Positions 1 to 12,195 of a DNA stretch of 64,000 bases are shown here, in pieces. The DNA lies in the NCBI RefSeq assembly GCF_047675955.1, contig NW_027327442.1, positions 62,001-126,000 on the forward strand, read 5' to 3'. The translations under genes and the position numbers were made by a program. Every line of letters begins with the position of its first letter. Within the stretch, counting starts at the first letter, position 1. The notes under the pieces were generated by a model. That model did no database searches. It had not been told where the DNA came from and worked only from the letters and a program-made list of their open reading frames with translations. Origin of the DNA: Chlorocebus sabaeus. Its lineage: Eukaryota; Chordata; Mammalia; Primates; Cercopithecidae.

Positions 1-2
1 TT

Positions 3-1204
3 GAACGGAAGATATTTCCTTTTTCACCATAGCCCTCTAAGGGCTTCCACATATCCCTTTGCCAATTCCACAAGAACAGCCTTAGCGAAAGGCTTCTCGA
101 AGGGAAAAATGTAACTCTGTGAGGTGAATTAACACAACACAGAGCAGTTTCTCAGAAAGCTTCCTTCCAGTTTTGAACCGAAGATAATTCCTTTTTCACC
201 ATAGCCCACCATGGGCTTCCAAATATCCCTTTGCCAAGTCCACAAGAACAGCCTTAGCGAAAGGCTTCTTGAAGGGAAAGATGTAACACTGTGAGATGAA
301 TTAACAGAACACAGAGCAGTTTCTCAGAAAGCTTCTTTGCACTTTTGAACGGAAGATATTTCCTTTTTCACCATAGCCCTCTATGGGCTTCCAAATATCA
401 CTTTGCCAATTCCACTACAACAGCCTTAGCGAAAGGCTTCCTGAAGGGAAAGATGTAACTCGGTGAGATGAATTAACAGAACACAGAGCAGTTTCTCAGA
501 AAGCTTCTTTGCAGTTTTGAACGGAAGATATTTCCTTTTTCACCATAGCCCTCTATGGGCTTCCAAATATCCCTTTGCCAATTCCACAAGAACAGCCTTA
601 GCGAAAGGCTTTTCAAGGGAAAGATGTAACTCTGTGAGGTGAATTAACAGAACACAGACCGGTTTCTCAGAAAGCTTCTTTCCAGTTTTGAACGGAAGAT
701 ACTACGTTTTTCACCATAGCCCTCTATGGGCTTCCAAATATCCCTTTGCCAATTTCACAAGAACAGCCTTAGCGAAAGGCTTCTTGAAGGGAAAGATGTA
801 ACTCTGTGAGATGAATTAACAGAACACAGTGCAGTTTCTCAGAAAGCTACTTTGCAGTTTTGAACGGAACATATTTCCTTTTTCACCATAGCCCTCTATG
901 GGCTTCCAAATATCCCTCTGCCAATTCCAGAAGAACAGCCTTAGCGAAAGGCTTCTTGAAGGGAAAGATGTAACTCTGTGAGATGAATTAAAAGACCACA
1001 GAGCAGTTTCTCAGAAAACTTCTTTCCAGTTTTGAACGGAAGATATTTCCTTTTCACCGTAGCCATCTATGGGCTTCCAAATATCACTTTGCCAATTCCA
1101 CAAGAACAGCCTTAGCGAAAGGCTTCTTGAAGGGAAAGATGTAACTCTGTGAGATGAATTAACAGAACACAGAGCAGTTTCTCAGAAAGATTCTTTCCAG
1201 TTTT
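3..1204 (-). repeat. Seven-monomer cassette R1, copy 1
   Basis: Seven ordered monomer types cover 1202 bp. In order the markers are: CTTCTCGAAGGG; GAACCGAAGATAATT with CACCATGGG; CACTACAACAG with ACTCGG; GGCTTTTCAAGGG with GACCGGTTTC; GATACTACG with GCTACTTTGC downstream; GAACATATTTCC with AATTCCAGAAG; and TTCCTTTTCACCGTAGCC. The same order recurs at 3611 and 8766. Copy 1 differs from copy 2 by scattered single bases, for example CCAAGTCC against CCAATTCC in monomer 2. Unlike the other copies it leads into two extra monomers before the CCCGTT monomer. Confidence 0.85.
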
Positions 1205-3610
1205 GAACAGAAGATATTTCCTTTTTCACCATAGCCCTCTATGGGCTTCCACATATCCCTTTGCCAATTCCACAAGAACAGCCTTAGCGAAAGGCTTCTC
1301 GAAGGGAAAGATGTAACTCTGTGAGGTGAATTAAAAGACCACAGAGCAGTTTCTCAGAAAACTTCTTTCCAGTTTTGAACGGAAGATATTTCCTTTTCAC
1401 CGTAGCCATCTATGGGCTTCCAAATATCACTTTGCCAATTCCACAAGAACAGGCTTAGCGAAAGGCTTCTTGAAGGGAAAGATGTAACTCTGTGAGATGA
1501 ATTAACAGAACACAGAGCAGTTTTTCAGAAAGCTTCCCTGCAGTTTTGAAAGGAATATATTTCCTTTTTCACCATAGCCCTCTAAGGGCTTCCACATATC
1601 CCGTTTCCAATTCCACAAGAACAACCTTAGCGAAAGGCTTCTTGAAGGGAAATATGTAACTCTGTGAGGTGAATTAACAGAACACAGAGCAGTTTCTCAG
1701 AAAGCTTCTTTCCAGTTTTGAACGGAAGATACTTCCTTTTTCACCTTACCCCTCTATGGGCTTCCAAATATCCCTTTGCCAATTCCACGAGAACTGCCAT
1801 AGCGAAAGGCTTCTTGAAGGGAAAGATGTAACTCTCTGAGATGAATTAACAGAACACAGAGCAGTTTCTCAGAAAGCTTCCTTGCAGTTTTGAACGGAAG
1901 ATATTTCCTTTTTCACTATAGCCCTCTAAAGGCTTCCACATATTCCTTTGCCAATTCCACAAGAACAGGCTTAGCGAAAGGCTTCTTGAAGGGAAAGATG
2001 TAACTCTGTGAGGTGAATTAACAGAACACAGAGCAGTTTCTCAGAAAGATTCTTTGCAGTTTTAAACGGCAGATATATCCTTTTTCAACATAGCCCTCTA
2101 TGGGGTTCCAAATATCACTCTTCCAATTCCACAAGAACAGCCTTAGCGAAAGGCTTCCTGAAGGGAAAGATGTAACTCTGTGAGATGAATTAACAGAACA
2201 CAGAGCAGTTTCTCAGAAAGCTTCTTTCCAGTTTTGAACGGAGAATAATTCCTTTTTCACCATAACCCTCTATGGGCTTCCAATTATCCCTTTGCCTATT
2301 CCACAAGAACAGCCTTAGCGAAAGACTTCTTGAAGGGAAAGATGTAACTCTGTGAGATGAATTAACGGAACACAGAGCAGTTTCTCAGAAAGCTTCTTTG
2401 CAGTTTTGAATGGAAGATATTTCCTTTTTCAGCATAGCCCTCTATGGGCTTCCAAATATCACTTTGCCAATTCCACTAGAACAGCCTTAGCGAAAGGCTT
2501 CCTGAAGGGAAAGATGTAACTCTGTGAGATGAATTAACAGAACACAGAGCAGTTTCTCGGAAAGCTTCTTTCCAGTTTTGAACGGAAGATAATTCCTTTT
2601 TCACCATAGCCCTCTATGGGCTTCCAATTATCCCTTTGCCTATTCCACAAGAACAGCCTTAGCGAAAGGCTTCTTCAAGGGAAAGATGTAACTCTGTGAG
2701 GTGAATTAACAGAACACAGAGCAGTTTCTCAGAAAGATTCTTTCCAGTTTTGAACGGAAGATATTTCCTTTTTCACCATAGCCCTCTATGGGCTTCCACA
2801 TATCACTCAGCCAATTCCACAAGAACAGGCTTAGCGAAAGGCTTCTTGAAGGGAAAGATGTAACTCTGTGAGGTGAATTAACAGAACACAGAGCAGTTTC
2901 TCAGAAAGCTTCTTTGCAGTTTTGAACGGAAGATATATCCTTTTTCACCATAGCCCACTATGGGCTTCCAAATATCACTCTGCCAATTCCACAAGAACAG
3001 CCGTAGCGAAAGGCTTCCTGAAGGGAAAGATGTAACTCTGTGAGATGAATTAACAGAACACAGAGCAGTTTCTCAGAAAGCTTCTTTCCAGTTTTGAACG
3101 TAGGATAATTCCTTTTTCACCATAGCCCTCTATGGGCTTCCAATTATCCCTTTGCCTATTCCACAAGAACAGCCTTAGCGAAAGACTTCTTGAAGGGAAA
3201 GATGTGACTCTGTGAAATGAATTAACAGAACACAGAGCAGTTTCTCAGAAAGCTTCTTTGCAGTTTTGAATGGAAGATATTTCCTTTTTCACCATAGCCC
3301 TCTATGGGCTTCCAAATATCACTTTGCCAATTCCACTACAACAGCCTTAGCGAAAGGCTTCCTGAAGGAAAGATGTAACTCTGTGAGATGAATTAACAGA
3401 ACACAGAGCAGTTTCTCGGAAAGCTTCTTTCCAGTTTTGAACGGAAGATAATTCGTTTTTCACCATAGCCCTCTAGGGGCTTCCAATTATCCCTTTGCCA
3501 ATTCCACAAGAACAGCCTTAGCGAAAGACTTCTTTAAGGGAAAGATGTAACTCTGTGAGATGAATTAACAGAACACAGAGCAGTTTCTCAGAAAGATTCT
3601 TTCCAGTTTT
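1205..3610 (-). repeat. Fourteen monomers between R1 copies 1 and 2
   Basis: These 14 monomers complete a 21-monomer unit (3608 bp) with R1 copy 1. They include a near-repeat of the CTTCTCGAAG and CACCGTAGCC monomers, a GAAAGGAATATATTTCC monomer with CCCGTTTCC, and a CACTATAGCCC monomer with CTCTAAAGGC. Two three-monomer runs follow, in which GATATATCC, an AATTATCCC monomer and a GAATGGAAG monomer succeed each other. The last run (about 2925-3437) recurs just before R1 copy 3, so this stretch has itself been reused. Confidence 0.75.
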
Positions 3611-4812
3611 GAACGGAAGATATTTCCTTTTTCACCATAGCCCACTATGGGCTTCCACATATCCCTTTGCCAATTCCACAAGAACAGCCTTAGCGAAAGG
3701 CTTCTCGAAGGGAAAAATGTAACTCTGTGAGGTGAATTAACAGAACACAGAGCAGTTTCTCAGAAAGCTTCCTTCCAGTTTTGAACCGAAGATAATTCCT
3801 TTTTCACCATAGCCCACCATGGGCTTCCAAATATCCCTTTGCCAATTCCACAAGAACAGCCTTAGCGAAAGGCTTCTTGAAGGGAAAGATGTAACACTGT
3901 GAGATGAATTAACAGAACACAGAGCAGTTTCTCAGAAAGCTTCTTTGCACTTTTGAACGGAAGATATTTCCTTTTTCACCATAGCCCTCTATGGGCTTCC
4001 AAATATCACTTTGCCAATTCCACTACAACAGCCTTAGCGAAAGGCTTCCTGAAAGGAAAGATGTAACTCGGTGAGATGAATTAACAGAACACAGAGCAGT
4101 TTCTCAGAAAGTTTCTTTGCAGTTTTGAACGGAAGATATTTCCTTTTTCACCATAGCCCTCTATGGGCTTCCAAATATCCCTTTGCCAATTCCACAAGAA
4201 CAGCCTTAGCGAAAGGCTTTTCAAGGGAAAGATGTAACTCTCTGAGGTGAATTAACAGAACACAGACCGGTTTCTCAGAAAGCTTCTTTCCAGTTTTGAA
4301 CGGAAGATACTACCTTTTTCACCATAGCCCTCTATGGGCTTCCAAATATCCCTTTGCCAATTTCACAAGAACAGCCTTAGCGAAAGGCTTCTTGAAGGGA
4401 AAGATGTAACTCTGTGAGATGAATTAACAGAACACAGAGCAGTTTCTCAGAAAGCTACTTTGCTGTTTTGAACGGAACATATTTCCTTTTTCACCACAGC
4501 CCTCTATGGGCTTCCAAATATCCCTCTGCCAATTCCAGCAGAACAGCCTTAGCGAAAGGCTTCTCGAAGGGAAAGATGTAACTCTGTGAGATGAATTAAC
4601 AGAACACAGAGCAGTTTCTCAGAAAACTTCTTTCCAGTTTTGAACGGAAGATATTTCCTTTTCACCGTAGCCATCTATGGGCTTCCAAATATCGCTTTGC
4701 CAATTCCACAAGAACAGCCTTAGCGAAAGGCTTCTTGAAGGGAAAGATGTAACTCTGTGAGATGAATTAACAGAACACAGAGCAGTTTCTCAGAAAGATT
4801 CTTTGCAGTTTT
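3611..4812 (-). repeat. Seven-monomer cassette R1, copy 2
   Basis: This is the same seven-monomer order and the same 1202-bp length as copy 1, 3608 bp downstream (21 monomers less 4 bases). It keeps the single-base length changes of the cassette, such as TTCCTTTTCACCG in monomer 7. Monomer 6 here reads AGATGAATTAACAGAAC rather than the AAAAGACC of copies 1 and 3. It runs directly into the GAAAGGAAG/CCCGTTACC monomer, omitting the two monomers that follow copy 1. Confidence 0.85.
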
Positions 4813-7800
4813 GAAAGGAAGATATTTCCTTTTTCACCATAGCCCTCTATGGGCTTCCACATATCCCGTTACCAATTCCACAAGAACAACCTTAGCGAAA
4901 GGCTTCTTGAAGGGAAAGATGTAACTCTGTGAGGTGAATTAACAGAACACAGAGCAGTTTCTCAGAAAGCTTCTTTCCAGTTTTGAACGGAAGATACTTC
5001 CTTTTTCACCATAGTCCTCTATGGGCTTCCAAATATCCCTTTGCCAATTCCACGAGAACTGCCATAGCGAAAGGCTTCTTTAAGGGAAAGATGTAACTCT
5101 GTGACATGAATTAACAGAACACAGAGCAGATTCTCAGAAAGCTTCTTTGCAATTTTGAACGGAAGATATTTCCTTTTTCACCATAGCCCTCTATGGGCTT
5201 CCAAATATCAGTTTGCCAATTCCACAAGAACAGCCTTCGCGAAAGGCTTCTTGAAGGGAAAGATGTAACTCTATGAGATGAATTAACAGAACACAGAGCA
5301 GTTTCTCAGAAAGCTTCTTTGCAGTTTTGAACGGAAGATATTTCCTTTTTCACTATAGCCCTCTAAAGGCTTCCACATATTCCTTTGCCAATTCCACAAG
5401 AACAGGCTTAGCGAAAGGCTTCTTGAAGGGAAAGATGTAACTCTGTGAGGTGAATTAACAGAACACAGAGCAGTTTCTCAGAAAGATTCTTTGCAGTTTT
5501 AAACGGCAGATATATCCTTTTTCAACGTAGTCCTCTATGGGCTTCCAAATATCACTCTTCCAATTCCACAAGAACAGCCTTAGCGAAAGGCTTCCTGAAG
5601 GGAAAGATGTAACTCGGTGAGATGAATTAACAGAACACAGAGCAGTTTCTCAGAAAGCTTCTTTGCAGTTTTGAACGGAAGATATATCCTTTTTCACCAT
5701 AGCCTTCTATGGGCTTCCAAATGTCACTCTGCCAATTCCACAAGAAGAGGCTTAGCGAAAGGCTTCTTGAAGGGAAAGATGTAACTCTGTGAGGTGAATT
5801 AACAGAACACAGAGCAGTTTCTCAGAAAGCTTCTTTGCAGTTTTGAACGGAAGATATATCCTTTTTCACCATAGCCCTCTATGGGCTTCCAAATATCACT
5901 CTGCCAATTCCACAAGAACAGCCTTAGCGAAAGGCTTCCTGAAGGGAAAGATGTAACTCTGTGAGATGAATTAACAGAACACAGAGCAGTTTCTCAGAAA
6001 GCTTCTTTCCAGTTTTGAACGGAGGATAATTCCTTTTTCACCATAGCCCTCTATGGGCTTCCAATTATCCCTTTGCTTATTCAACAAGAACAGCCTTAGC
6101 GAAAGGCTTCTTGAAGGGAAAGATGTAACTCTGTGAGGTGAATTAACAGAACACAGAGCAGTTTCTCAGAAGGCTTCTTTCCAGTTTTGAACGGAAGATA
6201 CTTCCTTTTTCACCATAGTCCTCTATGGGCTTCCAAATATCACTTTGCCAATTCCACTACAACAGCCTTAGCGAAAGGCTTCTTGAAGGGAAAGATGTAA
6301 CTCGGTGAGATGAATTAACAGAACACAGAGCAGTTTCTCAGAAAGCTTCTTTGCAGTTTTGAACGGAAGATATTTCCTTTTTCACCATAGCCCTCTATGG
6401 GCTTCCAAATATCCCCTTGCCAATTCCACAAGAACATCCTTAGCGAAAGGCTTTTCAAGGGAAAGATGTAACTCTGTGAGGTGAATTAACAGAACACAGA
6501 GCGGTTTCTCAGAAAGCTTCTTTCCAGTTTTGAACGGAAGATACTACCTTTTTCACCATAGCCCTCTATGGGCTTCCAAATATCCCTTTGCCAATTTCAC
6601 AAGAACAGCCTTAGCGAAAGGCTTCTTGAAGATAAAGATGTAACTTTGTGAGATGAATTAACAGAACACAGAGAAGTTTCTCAGAAAGCTACTTTGCAGT
6701 TTTGAACGGAACATATTTCCTTTTTCACCATAGCCCTCTATGGGCTTCCAAATATCCCTCTGCCAATTCCAGAAGAACAGCCTTAGCGAAAGGCTTCTTG
6801 AAGGGAAAGATGTAACTCTGTGAGATGAATTAACAGGACACAGAGCAGTTTCTCAGAAAGCTTCTTTCCAGTTTTCAACGGAGGATAATTCCTTTTTCAC
6901 CATAGCCCTCTATGGGCTTCCAATTATCCCTTTGCTTATTCCACAAGAACAGCCTTAGCGAAAGGCTTCTTGAAGGGAAAGATGTAACTCTGTGAGGTGA
7001 ATTAACAGAACACAGAGCAGTTTCTCAGAAGGCTTCTTTCCAGTTTTGAACGGAAGATATTTCCTTTTCACCGTAGCCATCTATGGGCTTCCAAATATCA
7101 CTTTGCCAATTCCACAAGAACAGCCTTAGCGAAAGGCTTCTTGAAGGGAAAGATGTAACTCTGTGAGATGAATTAACAGAACACAGAGCAGTTTCTCAGA
7201 AAGATTCTTTCCAGTTTTGAACAGAAGATATTTCCTTTTTCACCATAGCCCTCTATGGGCTTCCACATATCCCTTTGCCAATTCCACAAGAACAGCCTTA
7301 GCGAAAGGCTTCTCGAAGGGAAAGATGTAACTCTGTGAGGTGAATTAAAATACCACAGAGCAGTTTCTCAGAAAACTTCTTTCCAGTTTTGAACGGAAGA
7401 TATTTCCTTTTCACCGTAGCCATCTATGGGCTTCCAAATATCACTTTGCCAATTCCACAAGAACAGCCTTAGCGAAAGGCTTCTTGAAGGGAAAGATGTA
7501 ACTCTGTGAGATGAATTAACAGAACACAGAGCAGTTTCTCAGAAAGCTTCCCTGCAGTTTTGAAAGGAATATATTTCCTTTTTCACCATAGCCCTCTATG
7601 GGCTTCCACATATCCCGTTACCAATTCCACAAGAACAACCTTAGCGAAAGGCTTCTTGAAAGGAAAGATGTAACTCTGTGAGGTGAATTAACAGAACACA
7701 GAGCAGTTTCTCAGAAAGCTTCTTTCCAGTTTTGAACGGAAGATACTTCCTTTTTCACCATAGTCCTCTATGGGCTTCCAAATATCCCTTTGCCAATTCC

Positions 7801-8765
7801 ACGAGAACTGCCATAGCGAAAGGCTTCTTGAAGGGAAAGATGTAACTCTGTGAGATGAATTAACAGAATACAGAGCAGTTTCTCAGAAAGCTTCTTTGCA
7901 GTTTTGAACGGAAGATATTTCCTTTTTCACTATAGCCCTCTAAAGGCTTCCACATATTCCTTTGCCAATTCCACAAGAACAGGCTTAGCGAAAGGCTTCT
8001 TGAAGGGAAAGATATAACTCTGTGAGGTGAATTAACAGAACACAGAGCAGTTTCTCAGAAAGCTTCTTTGCAGTTTTGAACGGAAGATATATCCTTTTTC
8101 ACCATAGCCCTCTATGGGCTTCCAAATATCACTCAGCCAATTCCACAAGAACAGGATTAGCGAAAGGCTTCTTGAAGGGAAAGATGTAACTCTGTGAGGT
8201 GTATTAACAGAACACAGAGCAGTTTCTCAGAAAGCTTCTTTACAGTTTTGAACGGAAGATATATCCTTTTTCACCATAGCCCACTATGGGCTTCCAAATA
8301 TCACTCTGCCAATTCCACAAGAACAGCCGTAGCGAAAGGCTTCCTGAAGGGAAAGATGTAACTCTGTGAGATGAATTAACAGAACACAGAGCAGTTTCTC
8401 AGAAAGCTTCTTTCCAGTTTTGAACGGAGGATAATTCCTTTTTCACCATAGCCCTCTATGGGCTTCCAATTATCCCTTTGCCTATTCCACAAGAACAGCC
8501 TTAGCGAAAGACTTCTTGAAGGGAAAGATGTGACTCTGTGAAATGAATTAACAGAACACAGAGCAGTTTCTCAGAAAGCTTCTTTGCAGTTTTGAATGGA
8601 AGATATTTCCTTTTTCACCATAGCCCTCTATGGGCTTCCAAATATCACTTTGCCAATTCCACTACAACAGCCTTAGCGAAAGGCTTCCTGAAGGGAAAGA
8701 TGTAACTCTGTGAGATGAATTAACAGAACACAGAGCAGTTTCTCGGAAAGCTTCTTTCCAGTTTT
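4813..8765 (-). repeat. Twenty-three rearranged monomers between R1 copies 2 and 3
   Basis: The order here is a reshuffle of types seen at 1-3.6 kb. After CCCGTTACC and CGAGAACTGCCATAG monomers comes a CAGTTTGCC/CCTTCGCGAAAGG monomer, then GATATATCC monomers. From about 6190 to 7550 much of R1 (monomers 3 to 7) is replayed, with an extra AATTATCCC/GCTTATTCC monomer inserted at about 6858 and an altered first monomer that begins like the TAGTCCTC type. The block ends with the same three-monomer run that precedes R1 copy 2's final monomer. No foreign DNA is present. Confidence 0.7.
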
Positions 8766-9967
8766 GAACGGAAGATATTTCCTTTTTCACCATAGCCCTC
8801 TATGGGCTTCCCCATATCCCTTTGCCAATTCCACAAGAACAGCCTTAGTGAAAGGCTTCTCGAAGGGAAAAATGTAACTCTGTGAGGTGAATTAACAGAA
8901 CACAGAGCAGTTTCTCAGAAAGCTTCCTTCCAGTTTTGAACCGAAGATAATTCCTTTTTCACCATAGCCCACCATGGGCTTCCAAATATCCCTTTGCCAA
9001 TTCCACAAGAACAGCCTTAGCGAAAGGCTTCTTGAAGGGAAAGATGTAACACTGTGAGATGAATTAACAGAACACAGAGCAGTTTCTCAGAAAGCTTCTT
9101 TGCACTTTTGAACGGAAGATATTTCCTTTTTCACCATAGCCCTCTATGGGCTTCCAAATATCACTTTGCCAATTCCACTACAACAGCCTTAGCGAAAGGC
9201 TTCCTGAAGGGAAAGATGTAACTCGGTGAGATGAATTAACAGAACACAGAGCAGTTTCTCAGAAAGCTTCTTTGCAGTTTTGAACGGAAGATATTTCCTT
9301 TTTCACCATAGCCCTCTATGGGCTTCCAAATATCCCTTTGCCAATTCCACAAGAACAGCCTTAGCGAAAGGCTTTTCAAGGGAAAGATGTAACTCTGTGA
9401 GGTGAATTAACAGAACACAGACCGGTTTCTCAGAAAGCTTCTTTCCAGTTTTGAACGGAAGATACTACCTTTTTCACCATAGCCCTCTATGGGCTTCCAA
9501 ATATCCCTTTGCCAATTTCACAAGAACAGCCTTAGCGAAAGGCTTCTTGAAGGGAAAGATGTAACTCTGTGTGATGAATTAACAGAACACAGAGCAGTTT
9601 CTCAGAAAGCTACTTTGCAGTTTTGAACGGAACATATTTCCTTTTTCACCATAGCCCTCTATGGGCTTCCAAATATCCCTCTGCCAATTCCAGAAGAACA
9701 GCCTTAGCGAAAGGCTTCTTGAAGGGAAAGATGTAACTCTGTGAGATGAATTAAAAGACCACAGAGCAGTTTCTCAGAAAACTTCTTTCCAGTTTTGAAC
9801 GGAAGATATTTCCCTTTCACCGTAGCCATCTATGGGCTTCCAAATATCACTTTGCCAATTCCACAAGAACAGCCTTAGCGAAAGGCTTCTTGAAGGGAAA
9901 GATGTAACTCTGTGAGATGAATTAACAGAACACAGAGCAGTTTCTCAGAAAGATTCTTTGCAGTTTT
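8766..9967 (-). repeat. Seven-monomer cassette R1, copy 3
   Basis: This is the third copy of the 1202-bp cassette, 5155 bp after copy 2 (30 monomers less 5 bases). Like copy 1 it has AAAAGACC in monomer 6, and like copy 2 it runs directly into the CCCGTTACC monomer, so its features are split between the other two. The next monomer after CCCGTTACC is the GAATGGAAG/CAGCATAG type, a junction not found after the other copies. Confidence 0.85.
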
Positions 9968-10954
9968 GAAAGGAAGATATTTCCTTTTTCACCATAGCCC
10001 TCTATGGGCTTCCACATATCCCGTTACCAATTCCACAAGAACAACCTTAGCGAAAGGCTTCTTGAAGGGAAAGATGTAACTCTGTGAGGTGAATTAACAT
10101 AACACAGAGCAGTTTCTCAGAAAGCTTCTTTGCAGTTTTGAATGGAAGATATTTCCTTTTTCAGCATAGCCCTCTATGGGCTTCCAAATATCACTTTGCC
10201 AATTCCACTAGAACAGCCTTAGCGAAAGGCTTCCTGAAGGGAAAGATGTAACTCTGTGAGATGAATTAACAGAACACAGAGCAGTTTCTCGAAAAGCTTC
10301 TTTCCAGTTTTGAACGGAAGATAATTCCTTTTTCACCATAGCCCTCAATGGGCTTCCAATTATCCCTTTGCCAATTCCACAAGAACAGCCTTAGCGAAAG
10401 ACTTCTTGAAGGGAAAGATGTAACTCTGTGAGATGAATTAACAGAACACAGAGCAGTTTCTCAGAAAGATTCTTTCCAGTTTTGAACGGAAGATATTTCC
10501 TTTTTCACCATAGCCCTCTATGGGCTTCCACATATCCCTTTGCCAATTCCACAAGAACAGCCTTAGCGAAAGGCTTCTCGAAGGGAAAGATGTAACTCTG
10601 TGAGGTGAATTAACAGAACACAGAGCAGTTTCTCAGAAAGCTTCCTTCCAGTTTTGAACCGAAGATAATTCCTTTTTCACCATAGCCCTCCATGGGCTTC
10701 CAAATATCGCTTTGCCAATTCCACAAGAACAGCCTTAGCGAAAGGCTTCTTGAAGGGAAAGATGTAACTCGGTGAGATGAATTAACAGAACACAGAGCAG
10801 TTTCTCAGAAAGCTTCTTTGCAGTTTTGAACGGAAGATATATCCTTTTTCACCATAGCCTTCTATGGGCTTCCAAATGTCACTCTGCCAATTCCACAAGA
10901 ACAGGCTTAGCGAAAGGCTTCTTGAAGGGAAAGATGTAACTCTGTGAGGTGAAT
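9968..10954 (-). repeat. Linking monomers after R1 copy 3
   Basis: About six monomers join R1 to the next duplicated zone. They are a CCCGTTACC monomer, GAATGGAAG/CAGCATAG, an AATTATCCC monomer, a CTTCTCGAAG monomer (from 10484), a GAACCGAAG/CTCCATGGG monomer with TCGCTTTGCC, and a GATATATCC/CCTTCTATGG monomer. The last three recur in the same order from about 11860 (1376 bp, eight monomers, later) and from about 15126. Confidence 0.7.
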
Positions 10955-12195
10955 TAACAGAACACAGAGCAGTTTCTCAGAAAGCTTCTTTGCAATTTTG
11001 AACGGAAGATATTTCCTTTTTCACCATAGCCCTCTATGGGCTTCCAAATATCAGTTTGCCAATTCCACAAGAACAGCCTTCGCGAAAGGCTTCTTGAAGG
11101 GAAAGATGTAACTCTGTGAGATGAATTAACAGAACACAGAGCAGTTTCTCAGAAAGCTTCTTTGCAGTTTTAAACGGAAGATATATCCTTTTTCACCATA
11201 GCCCTCTATGGGCTTCCAAATATCACTCTGCCAATTCCACAAGAGCAGCCTTAGCGAAAGGCTTCCTGAAGGGAAAGATGTAACTCTGTGAGATGAATTA
11301 ACAGAACACAGAGCAGTTTCTAAGAAAGCTTCTTTCCAGTTTTGAACGGAGGATAATTCCTTTTTCACCATAGCCCTCTATGGGCTTCCAATTATCCCTT
11401 TGCCTATTCCACAAGAACAGCCTTAGCGAAAGACTTCTTGAAGGGAAAGATGTAACTCTGTGAGATGAATTAACAGAACACAGAGCAGTTTCTCAGAAAG
11501 CTTCTTTGCAGTTTTGAATGGAAAATATTTCCTTTTTCAGCATAGCCATCTATGGGCTTCCAAATATCACTTTGCCAATTCCACTAGAACAGCCTTAGCG
11601 AAAGGCTTCCTGAAGGGAAAGATGTAACTCTGTGAGATGAACTAACAGAACACAGAGCAGTTTCTCGGAAAGCTTCTTTCCAGTTTTGAACGGAAGATAA
11701 TTCCTTTTTCACCATAGCCCTCTATGGGCTTCCAATTATCCCTTTGTCAATTCCACAAGAACAGCCTTAGCGAAAGACTTCTTGAAGGGAAAGATGTAAC
11801 TCTGTGAGATGAATTAACAGAACACAGAGCAGTTTCTCAGAAAGATTCTTTCCAGTTTTGAACGGAAGATATTTCCTTTTTCACCATAGCCCTCTATGGG
11901 CTTCCACATATCCCTTTGCCAATTCCACAAGAACAGCCTTAGCGAAAGGCTTCTCGAAGGGAAAGATGTAACTCTGTGAGGTGAATTAACAGAACACAGA
12001 GCAGTTTCTCAGAAAGCTTCCTTCCAGTTTTGAACCGAAGATAATTCCTTTTTCACCATAGCCCTCCATGGGCTTCCAAATATCGCTTTGCCAATTCCAC
12101 TAGAACAGCCTTAGCGAAAGGCTTCTTGAAGGGAAAGATGTAACTCGGTGAGATGAATTAACAGAACACAGAGCAGTTTCTCAGAAAGCTTCTTT
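10955..12195 (-). repeat. Duplication alpha, copy 1 (partner 20753-21993)
   Basis: About seven monomers match 20753-21993 at a constant offset of 9798 bp. Shared rare markers include TTGCAATTTTGAACGG, CCTTCGCGAAAGG, AAACGGAAGATATATCC, CACAAGAGCAGCC and TTTCTAAGAAAGC. The match ends where this copy has TTTGCAG (G at 12196) and the partner has TTTCCAG (C at 21994). Differences inside are few, for example CACTAGAAC here against CACTTGAAC there. The near-identity over 1.2 kb points to a fairly recent copy event. Confidence 0.85.
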
